A stretch of DNA of 64,000 nucleotides from Chitinophagales bacterium (GTDB taxonomy: Bacteria > Bacteroidota > Bacteroidia > Chitinophagales > Chitinophagaceae). Shown here piece after piece: positions 34,787 to 44,445 of this stretch (the stretch's first letter is position 1; each line of letters starts with the position of its first letter). Both the position numbers and the translations under genes were made by a program. Below the pieces are notes generated by a model. It had not been told where the DNA came from. It did no database searches and saw only the letters and a list, made by a program, of their open reading frames with translations. Location of the stretch: assembly GCA_017303455.1 (NCBI GenBank), contig JAFLBM010000019.1:1-64000 (forward strand). The letters are read 5' to 3'.

Positions 34787-36162
34787 TGAAATTATCGGTT
34801 AAAATTAATCTCCTGTTTACGGCCATTGTTTCCGGTATAGTACTGGTGATCGCTGTTATTATTTATAATATCAGCGATCAGAATATTCAAAAAGATTTCC
34901 GGAAAAGGCTGCAGACACGTGCAGCCCGGACGGCCTACCAGTATAACCTCTTCAAAAATGATACAACGAACCTGCTCAAATCACTGGATTCAACCTCACC
35001 GGCGGCATTGATCAACAAAAACATCATCATCTATGACAAGAACGGAACCGTTTTCTATGAATACCATGATGATGGCACATCGTTGGTCAATGTGGATAAG
35101 ACCCTGTTCGATCAATTACAAACGGATAGTATAATTTTTTTCACTTATGGAGAAAAGGATGTTTGCTTAATGGATGCGGCCTCAGAGGGTATTTTCTATA
35201 CTGTCTTGGTAGCAGCGGAGAATGTGGCCGGAAAGGAGTATATCAGTAACCTGAAAAAATTATTCCTGGTTTACCTGCCTGTTGCCCTGTTGGTTACTAT
35301 TCTGGCCGGGTTTCTTTTTGCCAAAAGCCTGGTCAAACCTATCAATCAAACCATCCGTGATGTGCGGCTGATCACCTCACAAAATCTTTCTCATCGCTTA
35401 TATGCGGGTAATAAAAGGGATGAGTTTTCCCAGCTCAATATTACATTCAATGACCTGTTGAACCGGCTGGAAGAATCCTTTGCTATACAGCGGCGCTTCA
35501 TTTCCAATGCTTCTCATGAATTATCAACTCCATTAACTTCTGTATCCAGCCAGATTGAAGTGGCGTTGTTACATAACCGGAGTGAGGAAGAATACCGCCG
35601 GGTACTGGGTTCAGTGCTGGAAGATATACAAGAGCTTCAGCAGCTGACTAAAACATTGCTGGAAATTGCTAATGCCGGAACGCATGGTGCCATTTCACTG
35701 GATAAAGTAAGAATTGATGAAGTATTATTGAAAGCACATAGTGAAACAGTACGGCAGCATTCCGGATACAAGGTTTCGCTTGAGTTTAATGAACTGCCGG
35801 AAGACGAAAATGAATGCCTGGTGTTTGGGAATGTTCATTTACTGCAAAGTGCTTTCAGAAATATTATTGAGAATGGCTGTAAGTATTCCCCCGACAGGTC
35901 TGTAAATGTTCAATTGCTATTTAAAGGGGATAAAGCGGAGATCAGGTTCATCAATAAAGGGGATATTATTCCCGAGGATGAAATAAACCGTCTTTTTGAA
36001 CCTTTTTACAGGGGCGGTAATGCTGAGGGTAAGCCCGGGGTAGGCCTTGGATTGACCCTGACAAGACGCATTATTCATTTGCATAAAGGAAGGCTGCTGA
36101 TTGCCTCCGCACCGGAGGAAGGCACCGTTTTCACCGTGATCCTGCCAACTATGCTTCGCTGA
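34786..36162 (+). CDS. EnvZ/PhoR-type sensor histidine kinase with HAMP domain
   Basis: The 458-residue protein has a membrane helix at residues 8-27, an extracytoplasmic domain of about 130 residues, a second helix (159-181), a HAMP linker (KPINQTIRDVRLI), HisKA with phosphoacceptor His244 in SNASHELSTPL, and HATPase with NIIENGCKYSP (N-box) and GKPGVGLGLTLTRRI (G-box). It is the partner of the OmpR-type regulator, to which it is translationally coupled. The periplasmic segment shows no family I recognise. Confidence 0.93.
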   Translation: MKLSVKINLLFTAIVSGIVLVIAVIIYNISDQNIQKDFRKRLQTRAARTAYQYNLFKNDTTNLLKSLDSTSPAALINKNIIIYDKNGTVFYEYHDDGTSLVNVDKTLFDQLQTDSIIFFTYGEKDVCLMDAASEGIFYTVLVAAENVAGKEYISNLKKLFLVYLPVALLVTILAGFLFAKSLVKPINQTIRDVRLITSQNLSHRLYAGNKRDEFSQLNITFNDLLNRLEESFAIQRRFISNASHELSTPLTSVSSQIEVALLHNRSEEEYRRVLGSVLEDIQELQQLTKTLLEIANAGTHGAISLDKVRIDEVLLKAHSETVRQHSGYKVSLEFNELPEDENECLVFGNVHLLQSAFRNIIENGCKYSPDRSVNVQLLFKGDKAEIRFINKGDIIPEDEINRLFEPFYRGGNAEGKPGVGLGLTLTRRIIHLHKGRLLIASAPEEGTVFTVILPTMLR

Positions 36163-36240
36163 GCTTCTAACTCTTTTCTAATAAGAGGTTAATTCCCTTT
36201 TTAACCCGTCCACCTAATTTGTGCCTGTTATCATTAACAG

Positions 36241-37092
36241 ATGCAACGTCTTTTTGATCATATACTGGTGCCGGTTGGTTTTAACAGGAATACAAATTTT
36301 CTGATGGAAAAAGCTGTTGAGACTGCCAATCATTTTGGTTGTGATATTCACCTGCTTCATGTATGCACGAATTACATGCCCTTTTCTGTTTTTTTTGATG
36401 GTTATTTTTCTGCACCCGCAATTTTCAATACGGAAGAAAGGGCCCGCCACAAAATGAAGAAACTGGTCAGTAAGTACCGGCACCGCTTGAGGGAAGGCCT
36501 TCTGTTGGATGCATCAGTAAGACCGGGAAGCTGGGATGTGCAGATGAAGGAACTGATCATTACAAAGCATATCAACCTGGTGATGATCCCCCGGCATAAA
36601 AATAAATTTTTTGGTGCCCTGGTATACGAGGTGGATGTGAACGAATTGTCCTTACAGTCCCAATGCCCTATCCTTACCGTCACAAGAGATTTTGACGTGA
36701 AGCATTTACAAAACATAGTAGTACCCGTTAATGATTTTTTGCCATTAAGAAAATTATCCGTTGCCACCCGGCTGGCCAGCCAGTTCAATGGTATGATACA
36801 CCTGATGGGACATCGCAGCAACCGCTATACAGACGATAAGCGGAATGTGAAATACCTGACCATGGCTTACCAGCTATTAAAAGATTATGCGGACGTGAAG
36901 GTTTATTGTTCTTCTAAAGAAGGGAAAAACGTGGCAGATGATACCCTGGCCTATGCTACTAACATCCAGGCTGATCTTATTGTTGTGAATTCCGGAAAGG
37001 AATCTGTTTTAAAGGGATGGTTTAGCAGGTGGCTGGGTAATTATTTATACAAGCGTTCTGCCATTCCGGTACTGACGATAGCACCTAAATGA
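36241..37092 (+). CDS. Tandem universal stress protein (two UspA domains)
   Basis: The 283-residue product is a fusion of two Usp domains: residues 1-145 (FDHILVPVGFN start) and 155-283 (LQNIVVPVNDF start). The first half contains KELIITKHINLVMIPRHKN and the second ends IQADLIVVNSGKESVLKGWF followed by RSAIPVLTIAP, the usual nucleotide-binding tail. In the second half the G-2x-G-9x-G(S/T) ATP motif is only partly recognisable. It overlaps the TPR gene by four bases and lies 78 bp after the kinase gene. Confidence 0.88.
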   Translation: MQRLFDHILVPVGFNRNTNFLMEKAVETANHFGCDIHLLHVCTNYMPFSVFFDGYFSAPAIFNTEERARHKMKKLVSKYRHRLREGLLLDASVRPGSWDVQMKELIITKHINLVMIPRHKNKFFGALVYEVDVNELSLQSQCPILTVTRDFDVKHLQNIVVPVNDFLPLRKLSVATRLASQFNGMIHLMGHRSNRYTDDKRNVKYLTMAYQLLKDYADVKVYCSSKEGKNVADDTLAYATNIQADLIVVNSGKESVLKGWFSRWLGNYLYKRSAIPVLTIAPK

Positions 37093-38729
37093 TACCCGTA
37101 TCTGTTAAAAACAACATTATGAATTATTTTTTTGTAAGTACAGCATTGTTTATTTCTTTATCCTGCATAGGACAGGATAAAGAAGATATTGTTCAGTTGA
37201 TAGAGAACGAGCGGTACGCAAGTGCTGAAAAAGTTCTTGAATCAGCTATCCGGGAAAAAGGTCCGGAACCATCTTTGAATTACCTGATGGTGAAAACTTA
37301 CCTGGAACAGGATAAAGAAGAGGATGCCCGGGAATTTGTGGAAGGAAATAAACTTGATGATGTGGCGGCAGACCCGCTGAGCCGGATTTCTTATGCCCGC
37401 TACCAGTTGCGGGAAGGAAATAAGGAATCTGCTTTGTCGGTATTTAACGAAATACTGGATGGCAGGAAGAATAAAAAGAATGTTCAGCTCCTGCTGGCGA
37501 TTGCGGAAGTAATGATAAGCGAGGAAAAGGGGGATAATAATTCCGCCATTGAATTATTAAAAGCCGCAGGAAAGTATGATAAGAAAAACCCCGGGACTGA
37601 TTTACTACTGGGAATGGCCTACCGTAAATTAAAAGATGCTTCTTCGGCCTATCTCAGTTACAGGGAGGCGTTAAAAAAAGACCCGGCTAATGTAAAAGCA
37701 TATTACCTGCTGGGAAAAATATTCAGTGATCAGAAGAACCCGGAAGTTTACCTGGAACAATACCTGAAAGCTTATGCAATTGATTCAACTTATGCACCCG
37801 TACTGGAAGCATTGTATGAGCATTATTATTTCAGGGATGTAAAACTGGCCAGGAAATACCTGGAGAAATTTATAGCAGCTTCGGATTATTCACTACAAAA
37901 CGATTACAGGCTTACTGACCTGTTATACCTTACCGGGGACCACCAGGAGGCAATTAATTCTTCCCTGTCAATTCTTGATAAAGCAAAGGATAGTGTGCAG
38001 CCCCGGCTTTTTAAACTGATTGCTTATTCGTATGCGGCTATCGGCGATTCAGTTAAAGCCACCGTGTACCTGAATGATTATTTCAATAAGGCGGGAAAAG
38101 AGAATTTGATAGCAAAGGATTTTGTTTTCCGGGCTGCCCTGTCTGATCGTGTACCCGGTAATGAAAAAGAAACCATCAGTTATTATATAAAAGCCGTAGA
38201 ACTGGATAGTGTTGCAGCCAACCGGACCACCTATGCTGTTCAATTGGCAGGGCTGTACAAAAAAGCTGCTGCTTACAAAGAACAATCCTATTGGTTGGGA
38301 AAGGTATATAGCTGGAAGGAAAACCCATCCAACATCGACCTGTTTAACTGGGGACTTGCAACTTACAACGCACAAAATTATCCTGCTGCCGATTCAATCT
38401 TCACCCTATATACTACAACATACCCGGATAATATCTACGGGTATTACTGGAGGGCTACTGTGAATGCTGCAGTGGATACAGCCATGCAGCTTGGGTTGGC
38501 CATACCGCATTATAAAAAGCTGATCGAGGTTGGTGAAACAGATATAAAATCAAATAAGGCCATGTTACTGAAAGCCTACAGTTACCTGGCTGTTTTTGAG
38601 GCTAACAATACCAAAAATTACCCTGCGGCATTAAACTGGTTTGAAAAATACAAGGCGCTTGAACCCGGGAATGCTGATATCAATAAATACATTGAAACCC
38701 TGGAAAAGTGGATTGCAGAAGGGAAATGA
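37089..38729 (+). CDS. Exported tetratricopeptide-repeat protein
   Basis: The 546-residue protein starts at an ATG overlapping the upstream TGA (ATGA). A later ATG at 37119 is also possible. A hydrophobic signal segment with SCIGQ near residue 28 is followed by TPR-like helix pairs throughout, such as AYLSYREALKKDPANVKAYYLLGKI and PALNWFEKYKALEPGNADINKYIETL. It is probably periplasmic or a lipoprotein, and a scaffold role is the general expectation for TPR proteins. No specific partner can be named. Confidence 0.85.
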   Translation: MIPVSVKNNIMNYFFVSTALFISLSCIGQDKEDIVQLIENERYASAEKVLESAIREKGPEPSLNYLMVKTYLEQDKEEDAREFVEGNKLDDVAADPLSRISYARYQLREGNKESALSVFNEILDGRKNKKNVQLLLAIAEVMISEEKGDNNSAIELLKAAGKYDKKNPGTDLLLGMAYRKLKDASSAYLSYREALKKDPANVKAYYLLGKIFSDQKNPEVYLEQYLKAYAIDSTYAPVLEALYEHYYFRDVKLARKYLEKFIAASDYSLQNDYRLTDLLYLTGDHQEAINSSLSILDKAKDSVQPRLFKLIAYSYAAIGDSVKATVYLNDYFNKAGKENLIAKDFVFRAALSDRVPGNEKETISYYIKAVELDSVAANRTTYAVQLAGLYKKAAAYKEQSYWLGKVYSWKENPSNIDLFNWGLATYNAQNYPAADSIFTLYTTTYPDNIYGYYWRATVNAAVDTAMQLGLAIPHYKKLIEVGETDIKSNKAMLLKAYSYLAVFEANNTKNYPAALNWFEKYKALEPGNADINKYIETLEKWIAEGK

Positions 38730-38757
38730 CGTTTTTTTTCATGAGTTGGTGTGTAGT

Positions 38758-38786
38758 AAAAGGCTGCCTGGCAACAGGCAGCTTTT
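38758..38786. terminator. Intrinsic terminator between the TPR gene and the lipoprotein gene
   Basis: GCTGCCTG-GCAA-CAGGCAGC, extended by AAAAG/CTTTT, makes a bidirectional hairpin with T-runs on both strands. It overlaps the stop region of the minus-strand lipoprotein gene slightly. Confidence 0.8.
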
Positions 38787-39165
38787 AATTTGCGGTAACC
38801 AGCAAAGTAGCCCTGTTTTCATTGGCTGCGTTGTCTTTGGCGATCACCTGTATTTTATATTCAATTCCGCTTTGTACGGAGAAGCTTTCATTCAGTGTAT
38901 AAGTGGCCGATAAAGGATAACGATGAATATCCACCAGTAAAGTACCTGTTGTATTATCAGAAATATGTACATGCACTTCCGCCAGCTGCTGATTATCACT
39001 GAGGGTTCCTGTAATGGCCACCAATTGTCCGGCTGTGAATACCTGGTTATTCAGTGGTGCCGATATGGTAACAACAGGGAGTACCCGGTCGGTCTCCCTG
39101 TTGTTGTTTTTTGAACAGGAAAATCCTGTTATAATAAGAATTACAGTTAAAAACAGTTTAATCAC
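38785..39165 (-). CDS. Small lipoprotein with an Ig-like beta-sandwich fold
   Basis: The 126-residue product has a lipoprotein signal (MIKLFLTVILIITGFSCSKN, cleavage before Cys) and then a single domain starting PVVTISAPLNNQVFTAGQLV that looks like the Ig-like/DUF4625-type folds of Bacteroidota surface lipoproteins. It contains HVHISDNTTG and IQVIAKDNAANENRATLLV, a CAD/Y-type motif region. It sits downstream of the RIC gene with a 33-bp gap, at the end of the nos transcript. Function unknown. Confidence 0.75.
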   Translation of the reverse strand: MIKLFLTVILIITGFSCSKNNNRETDRVLPVVTISAPLNNQVFTAGQLVAITGTLSDNQQLAEVHVHISDNTTGTLLVDIHRYPLSATYTLNESFSVQSGIEYKIQVIAKDNAANENRATLLVTAN

Positions 39166-39198
39166 AGGATAAAGTTACACAAACCCGTTCATCCTGTT

Positions 39199-39936
39199 TT
39201 AATTCAGGCTGGAGGTTGTCATCTTTTCCAGCAGGCTGATCGCCCGGGGAAATAATAAATTATTCTCCAGGTGAACATGACGGTGCAGGTCTTCCTCAAA
39301 CGTTTTCAGGGAAGCAAAGGCTACTTTATACGTGGTACAGGCATCCAGCGGTGCCTGGTAATTATTAGTCAGCTGGCGTATCTCCTGCAAGGCAGAGCCG
39401 GCATGATCATGTTCTTCTTCCATCACATTGATAGGGCCGGACAGATAAGTGATATTGGGTCTGAATCCGCTTTTGTCCTGCCGGGAAAGATCTTCCATCT
39501 CTTTAATCCTGGGAAAAAGAATGATCTCCTCTTTATGCATATGCATGTCCATTTCTTCTTTTACCGCAGCGAACAACTCGAATATTTTATATAACTCAGG
39601 ATGACGGGGACCATGCTTGGAAGCAATCTTTTCAAGATACCCCAGTAATTGCGGCATTTCTCCTTTTACATAGGAGTGATGCGTGGAAACAATATAATCG
39701 GTCAGCTGGGTAAGGCTGAGTATGTCAAAGGGGAATTCCCCGGCTTTACCGGATGCAGCAACCGTTTCAAGTTCTTGGAGTATTTCTTCCACCGGGATCT
39801 GCTGGTCATTGCAGGCCTGCTCCAGGGATCTTTTTCCTTTACAGCAAAAATCAAGATTATACTTTTCAAAAACAGTCGCAGTACGGTGATTAGCAGACAC
39901 GATCTGTGCCAGGCTTTGAGATGAGAGTTGATTCAT
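39199..39936 (-). CDS. RIC/ScdA-family di-iron iron-sulfur cluster repair protein (copy 1)
   Basis: The 245-residue protein has an N-terminal ScdA_N (DUF542) domain with the paired cysteines of NLDFCCKGKRSLEQAC and a C-terminal hemerythrin-like domain with di-iron ligands in VSTHHSYVKGE, MDMHMHKEEIILFPRI, EEEHDHAGSAL and EDLHRHVHLENNLLFPRA. RIC proteins restore iron-sulfur clusters damaged by nitric oxide or peroxide. Its position immediately after nosY supports a role in nitrosative stress alongside N2O reduction. Confidence 0.92.
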   Translation of the reverse strand: MNQLSSQSLAQIVSANHRTATVFEKYNLDFCCKGKRSLEQACNDQQIPVEEILQELETVAASGKAGEFPFDILSLTQLTDYIVSTHHSYVKGEMPQLLGYLEKIASKHGPRHPELYKIFELFAAVKEEMDMHMHKEEIILFPRIKEMEDLSRQDKSGFRPNITYLSGPINVMEEEHDHAGSALQEIRQLTNNYQAPLDACTTYKVAFASLKTFEEDLHRHVHLENNLLFPRAISLLEKMTTSSLN

Positions 39937-39966
39937 ATTTTTTCTTTTTTAAATGTATAAATAGTG

Positions 39967-40734
39967 TCAGAGATCTTTTCTTTTAAAGACCCGGATAGCC
40001 CAAAGTAACGGTAAGGTGATCCAGAGCAGCATAATACCCAGTGTGAAAAAAACACCCGTACCACTACCAAAGAAGTCTTTATATAATGCACCGGTATAGC
40101 CCATCAGCGCACTGATATCCATTTTCAGCATGATGAAGATCCTGCCAAGATCAATCGGGTTCAATGCAGAGAGCAGGAGCGTAAATTTTTCCATGGGATA
40201 ATCACTGAAGGCAAACAGGATGAGCAGCACTAATCCATCATAAATCAGTGCAAAATAGAACCAGAGTAAAAGGGCAGCACCGATACCTCTTGCTTTATCT
40301 CTTGCTTTTACCGATGCTAAAAAGGCGATAGATGTAAATACGAGGGTGAGAGCAATGCCAGTGAACAAAAGAGCAAGTCCTGTTTCATCAAATGCAAAAA
40401 ACAATACAGGAATACCCACACCAATAAGAAAAGCACTTAATAATGATAACGCCACGCCGGCATATTCGCTCAGTAAAATCCGGGTACGGCTCAGCGGTTG
40501 CGACAACATCAGTTCGATAAATTCATAGGAATTATAATAGTGGATCGTGGTAAAGATCATGCTGATCAGTGGCACAACGATCAGCACAATGGTGAGTAAA
40601 CTGAGAATCGCTTTACTGTCGTTTTCTTCCAGTTGGAAAAGACTGAAAGAAACAATGAACAGGAAAAGGGTATATGCAAGTACAACCTTACTTCTCAGGA
40701 TATCATACAGTACATATCGTGATAATTTAAGCAT
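39967..40734 (-). CDS. nosY: NosY-type ABC transporter permease for nitrous-oxide reductase maturation
   Basis: The 255-residue integral membrane protein has about six helices starting with a short cytoplasmic segment (MLKLSRYVLYDILRSK). The pattern YYNSYEFIELMLSQPLSRTRILLSEY matches the ABC-2/NosY family. It follows nosF by ten bases and precedes the RIC gene. With NosF and NosD it is needed for assembly of the CuZ cluster of NosZ, probably by moving a sulfur species across the membrane. Confidence 0.9.
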   Translation of the reverse strand: MLKLSRYVLYDILRSKVVLAYTLFLFIVSFSLFQLEENDSKAILSLLTIVLIVVPLISMIFTTIHYYNSYEFIELMLSQPLSRTRILLSEYAGVALSLLSAFLIGVGIPVLFFAFDETGLALLFTGIALTLVFTSIAFLASVKARDKARGIGAALLLWFYFALIYDGLVLLILFAFSDYPMEKFTLLLSALNPIDLGRIFIMLKMDISALMGYTGALYKDFFGSGTGVFFTLGIMLLWITLPLLWAIRVFKRKDL

Positions 40735-40744
40735 GACCGGGTTT

Positions 40745-41512
40745 TTAGTTGTTTTTTACTGTTTCTTTCAATGCAAGGACCTCATCGATCCATAAAGCTT
40801 CTTTTTTCCCGCCTTTCATAATATTGGCAATGGCTTTTCCCAGTTTTTCTTCGTTGGTTTCTTTTTTCAGTGCAGACAGCTCTTTATAAAATATCATTTT
40901 CCCTTCCTGCAGGTACATCACATCGGTGGTCAGCTCATCCAGGTCGCTCAGGATATGTGAAGTGATAAGGATGAGTTTATTCTTTTTCTTTTCCTGCATG
41001 ATCTTTTCTTTCAGTATCTCAGATGAAAGCGGGTCAAGCCCGGCTGTAGGTTCATCAAGGATCAGGATAGCAGGATTAAAATAGAATGCCAGTGCTGCAC
41101 TTACTTTTTGACGGGTGCCGCCGCTGAGTGTCCGCATGGGTTTATCAAAAATGGAAACCAGGTTGAATTTTACCAGCAGGTCTGTATCCAATCCTGTTTC
41201 GGGTATTTTCCGGATATCTTTGAGCATCCTGAACAATTGGCCCACTTTCATATTGTCAGGATAGCGTCCTATCTGTGGCATATAGCCGATCTGGCTGCGG
41301 TAAGAGGGGTCGCCATTGATCTGTTTACCGTTTACATGAATGCTGCCACTATCAGCTCTTACCATCCCCAGTATACACTTGATAAGGGTGGTCTTTCCTG
41401 AACCATTCGGACCGATAAGGGATATCACCTGGCCCTGGTTAAAAAGTGAATTGATATCATCCAGTGCCTGAAGTTTTTTGAATTTCTTTTTCAGGTTTTC
41501 AATCCGTATCAT
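40745..41512 (-). CDS. nosF: NosF-type ABC transporter ATPase
   Basis: The 255-residue product has Walker A GPNGSGKTT near residue 34, the ABC signature LSGGTRQKV near 137, Walker B ILILDEPTAGLDPLSSE and a switch histidine in ITSHILSDL. The gene overlaps nosD by four bases (ATGA-type), and nosY follows after ten bases. It powers the NosY permease. Confidence 0.93.
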   Translation of the reverse strand: MIRIENLKKKFKKLQALDDINSLFNQGQVISLIGPNGSGKTTLIKCILGMVRADSGSIHVNGKQINGDPSYRSQIGYMPQIGRYPDNMKVGQLFRMLKDIRKIPETGLDTDLLVKFNLVSIFDKPMRTLSGGTRQKVSAALAFYFNPAILILDEPTAGLDPLSSEILKEKIMQEKKKNKLILITSHILSDLDELTTDVMYLQEGKMIFYKELSALKKETNEEKLGKAIANIMKGGKKEALWIDEVLALKETVKNN

Positions 41513-42741
41513 AGTGCATTGGGTTTCATCATTGGTTTATCGTCCAGAAGGTTTTCAGGGGTCAGGCTTGGAATTGCTTTTTCTGCTTTATCTAAAATAG
41601 ATACCATAAAACTTCTCATCAGGATCAGCGTGGTGGGATTTTGCTCCACAATCATCGCATACATACTTACGGGGTGATAAGGCACATCACCAATACCGTC
41701 TTTATTTATATCATACCCTTCGTATTTGTCCCAGTAATTATTGAAAAATTTATTCAGCATCATGGTGCCATTGGTGGCAATATCAAAACTGTTGCCATTG
41801 AAATTATTATGATGAATATTGTTGTCATCACAACTGGCCTGCACTTTCATTGCCCAGCCATTATTTTTGAAAGCATTTTTCTGTATCTCCATCCGGCTGC
41901 TGCCTTCCATATAAATGCCGACTGTATTTTTTAGAAATGTATTGTTACTGATCATACCATCGGTGATCTCTTTTAGTAAAATGCCATAGGCAGAGGGGCC
42001 CCAGTTTTCTTCAAAATGGTTGCCCGTCATTATTACTTTTTTTGAGTACATAACTGCTACACCGGCTCCGTTCTTTTTGAAAGTGTTATTGATATAGTGA
42101 TCACTGTGGGAGAACATGAAGTGGAGCCCATAGCGGATATTGTTTTCGCTGAGATTATTCCTGATGGTGGATTCAGTTACGAATTCAAAGTAGATGCCAT
42201 CCCGGTGACCGGAAACATAATTGGTTTCGATCAGCGCATGATTGGATTTCCATAAATGGATACCGTTACCGGTTAACTGTTCTGATGTCGGAGTCCCGGT
42301 GATCCTGTTATTCCTGATGCTGCAATGGGATGTATTTGAAATATGGATAGCAAAATAGGAATTAGTGATGGTGTTTTGTTCGAGCAGGATATTGCTGGCA
42401 TCGATCACTTTAACAGCCGCAAAATCGTTGAGTGCGGAGTAGCCTGCATTCTGAAACAGTATCTTCTTAACGGTAATGTTTTTACCGCTGATAGTGAGCA
42501 GCTCCGTTTTATGATTCCCGTCAAGAATGCTGTTGCCTTCCCCAAGTAATGTAATGGACCTGGTTATAAGAATATTTCCTTCTTTATAAATCCCGTTTTT
42601 TAACAATATTGTATCACCATCTTTAGCCAGCGAAACTGCTTCTTTCAGTGTTTGTACAGCCTGGCCCTTCCCGGTAATGATAATACGGGCATCAACGATG
42701 ACACTGGAAAAAAGAAATAATATGACAATAACGAAACGCAT
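41509..42741 (-). CDS. nosD: NosD periplasmic beta-helix copper/sulfur maturation protein
   Basis: The 410-residue protein has a signal peptide (MRFVIVILFLFSSVIVDA) and repeated right-handed beta-helix turns typical of CASH/NosD domains, such as NGIHLWKSNHALIETNYVSGHRDGIYFEF, NNLSENNIRYGLHFMFSHSDHYINN and HNNFNGNSFDIATNG. NosD delivers sulfur or otherwise helps build the CuZ site of NosZ together with NosF and NosY. It overlaps nosF by four bases and starts one base after nosL. Confidence 0.95.
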   Translation of the reverse strand: MRFVIVILFLFSSVIVDARIIITGKGQAVQTLKEAVSLAKDGDTILLKNGIYKEGNILITRSITLLGEGNSILDGNHKTELLTISGKNITVKKILFQNAGYSALNDFAAVKVIDASNILLEQNTITNSYFAIHISNTSHCSIRNNRITGTPTSEQLTGNGIHLWKSNHALIETNYVSGHRDGIYFEFVTESTIRNNLSENNIRYGLHFMFSHSDHYINNTFKKNGAGVAVMYSKKVIMTGNHFEENWGPSAYGILLKEITDGMISNNTFLKNTVGIYMEGSSRMEIQKNAFKNNGWAMKVQASCDDNNIHHNNFNGNSFDIATNGTMMLNKFFNNYWDKYEGYDINKDGIGDVPYHPVSMYAMIVEQNPTTLILMRSFMVSILDKAEKAIPSLTPENLLDDKPMMKPNAL

Positions 42742-42742
42742 T

Positions 42743-43771
42743 TTAGTTGGACCGGGTTAATAAATTTTTCCAATTGGTTATTTCAGCTTGTTTGCCTTTG
42801 CTGAATTGAGTGGCTGACGCTTGTGTTTCAAATCCGGCCGTGTGGCTGCCCATCGGGCTTTTTAGTTCCGGGCTGATAACAAATACCGCTTTGTCAACAT
42901 CAAGGAAGGTATTTGGTTTTTCAAAATTGATCGTCAGCTTTTGAGAAAGATTATTATCTGTTTCCGTGCCTGCTTTCAGGAAGCTGATCATACAGTGCAG
43001 GTCATCAAATTTGAAGATCTTTCCTTTTTTGGTAATGAGTTCACCACCAAATCTTGTATCAGTGATACTCATCTTGCAGAAATGACAAACATCTTTACCG
43101 GGGTCAAAAGGCGACGGTTTTGTATTGCAGGATACAGTAGTCAGTATAAGTGCAATCAATAAGAGAGGAGCTGGTTTGTCTTTTTTGTTGATACGACGAT
43201 GGCGATACCACTCCACAAACCAAACGGTGAACGCTAAAGCAGCAGCACCAATGACTATCCATCCACCAACATCCGGAAATGAATAGGCATCAAAATTCAA
43301 TAAACGTTTATGACCAAATAATGGAGGTTGATAGGAAAACCCTGGTACCTGTATAGCTGCATTGGGATTAAGGTTGTGGCCATAATCATAGCCCCACTGA
43401 TAAAAATCGTACATAGCAAGGGCACCACCGATTACTGTCAAAATAAGATAAAACAGTAAAAATTTCCTGTTACCTGTAACAGCTACAAGCATACCGAGCA
43501 GCATAAAGAAACCTACTACGTAGGGCAGGAATTTGAATTCAGGAAACATGTCGACACTGATATGCTTCATGCCGATATAGTGGTTCAAACCATTAATGAT
43601 CTCCACATCACCCGATAATCCATTTATCCAGATATTCATCATTAGCCCTTCAGGATATTGGGGTGCAAAAAGATCAATCCGCCAGGCGGGGAGAAAAAAA
43701 ACGGCAACAAGAGCACCGGATGCAAATGCCACGAGGATCCTGGAGGCTATACTTAATTTATTATTATTCAT
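42743..43771 (-). CDS. nosL: NosL copper chaperone fused to an N-terminal membrane domain
   Basis: The 342-residue protein starts with a membrane region of about four helices (residues 9-30, 85-105, 109-130, 166-190). A soluble NosL domain follows, with CHFCKMSITDTRFGGELITK near residue 235 (Cys-x-x-Cys-Lys-Met, the copper site) and FDDLHCMISFLK. NosL by itself is a lipoprotein of about 180 residues in proteobacteria, so the membrane fusion is unlike the classical arrangement, though it is probably shared by other Bacteroidota nos clusters. It should deliver Cu(I) to NosZ. Confidence 0.9.
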   Translation of the reverse strand: MNNNKLSIASRILVAFASGALVAVFFLPAWRIDLFAPQYPEGLMMNIWINGLSGDVEIINGLNHYIGMKHISVDMFPEFKFLPYVVGFFMLLGMLVAVTGNRKFLLFYLILTVIGGALAMYDFYQWGYDYGHNLNPNAAIQVPGFSYQPPLFGHKRLLNFDAYSFPDVGGWIVIGAAALAFTVWFVEWYRHRRINKKDKPAPLLLIALILTTVSCNTKPSPFDPGKDVCHFCKMSITDTRFGGELITKKGKIFKFDDLHCMISFLKAGTETDNNLSQKLTINFEKPNTFLDVDKAVFVISPELKSPMGSHTAGFETQASATQFSKGKQAEITNWKNLLTRSN

Positions 43772-43845
43772 GACCGTTGTTTAAAAACTTCCGGGGTATC
43801 GCACCCCGGAAGCAGGTGTACAAATGAAAAAGCAACGACAGTCCG

Positions 43846-44412
43846 TTATTTTTTTGCAGGTGGCAGCAGTACTGCATCAATAATATGAATGATGCCATTG
43901 GAAGCCGGTACAGAAGCAATTATAGCAGCTGTTCCGTTTACCATCACTTTACCGTCTTTTACACTTAATGTAATATTATCCCCGTTGGCCTGGCCAATCA
44001 CCTGGCCATCTTTCATATTTTCTGTTTTGTAAACAGCGACAGATACATGATATTGTAATATATTCTGCAGGTCAGCTTTCTTATCATCCTTCATTAATCC
44101 ATCCACAGTACCGGCAGGAAGTTTATCAAAGGCAGCATTGGTGGGTGCAAAAACCGTAAAAGGGCCGGCATTTGATAAAGAGGTAACCAATTCGGCCTGT
44201 TTCAATGCTGCTACCAGCGTGGTATGATCTTTCGATCCTACAGCAACTTTTACCACATCTTTTGCTGATTCGTCGTCTTGTACTGCTTCCTGTCCACCGG
44301 CAGATGTTGAGGGTTCAGCTGAAGCAGAAGTTTCGGTTGTTTTGGTTTCGTTGTTGCAACTGCCCAACAGGAACAGCAGGGCGATTACAGGGAGAATGAA
44401 TATTTTTTTCAT
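43846..44412 (-). CDS. FAS1 (fasciclin) domain lipoprotein within the nos cluster
   Basis: A 188-residue protein with a lipoprotein signal (MKKIFILPVIALLFLLGSC) followed by a Ser/Thr/Glu-rich linker and one FAS1 domain. It contains LVAALKQAELVTSLSNAGPFTVFAPTNAAFDKLPAGTVDGL and ASNGIIHIIDAVLLPPAKK, the H1 and H2 motifs of the family. FAS1 domains mediate adhesion or protein contact. It lies between nosZ and nosL with gaps of 72 and 74 bases. A role in N2O reduction is not known, and the position suggests only an association with the cluster. Confidence 0.93.
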   Translation of the reverse strand: MKKIFILPVIALLFLLGSCNNETKTTETSASAEPSTSAGGQEAVQDDESAKDVVKVAVGSKDHTTLVAALKQAELVTSLSNAGPFTVFAPTNAAFDKLPAGTVDGLMKDDKKADLQNILQYHVSVAVYKTENMKDGQVIGQANGDNITLSVKDGKVMVNGTAAIIASVPASNGIIHIIDAVLLPPAKK

Positions 44413-44445
44413 AACTCAGTATTTTGGCGAGTAATAGTTGGGTGT

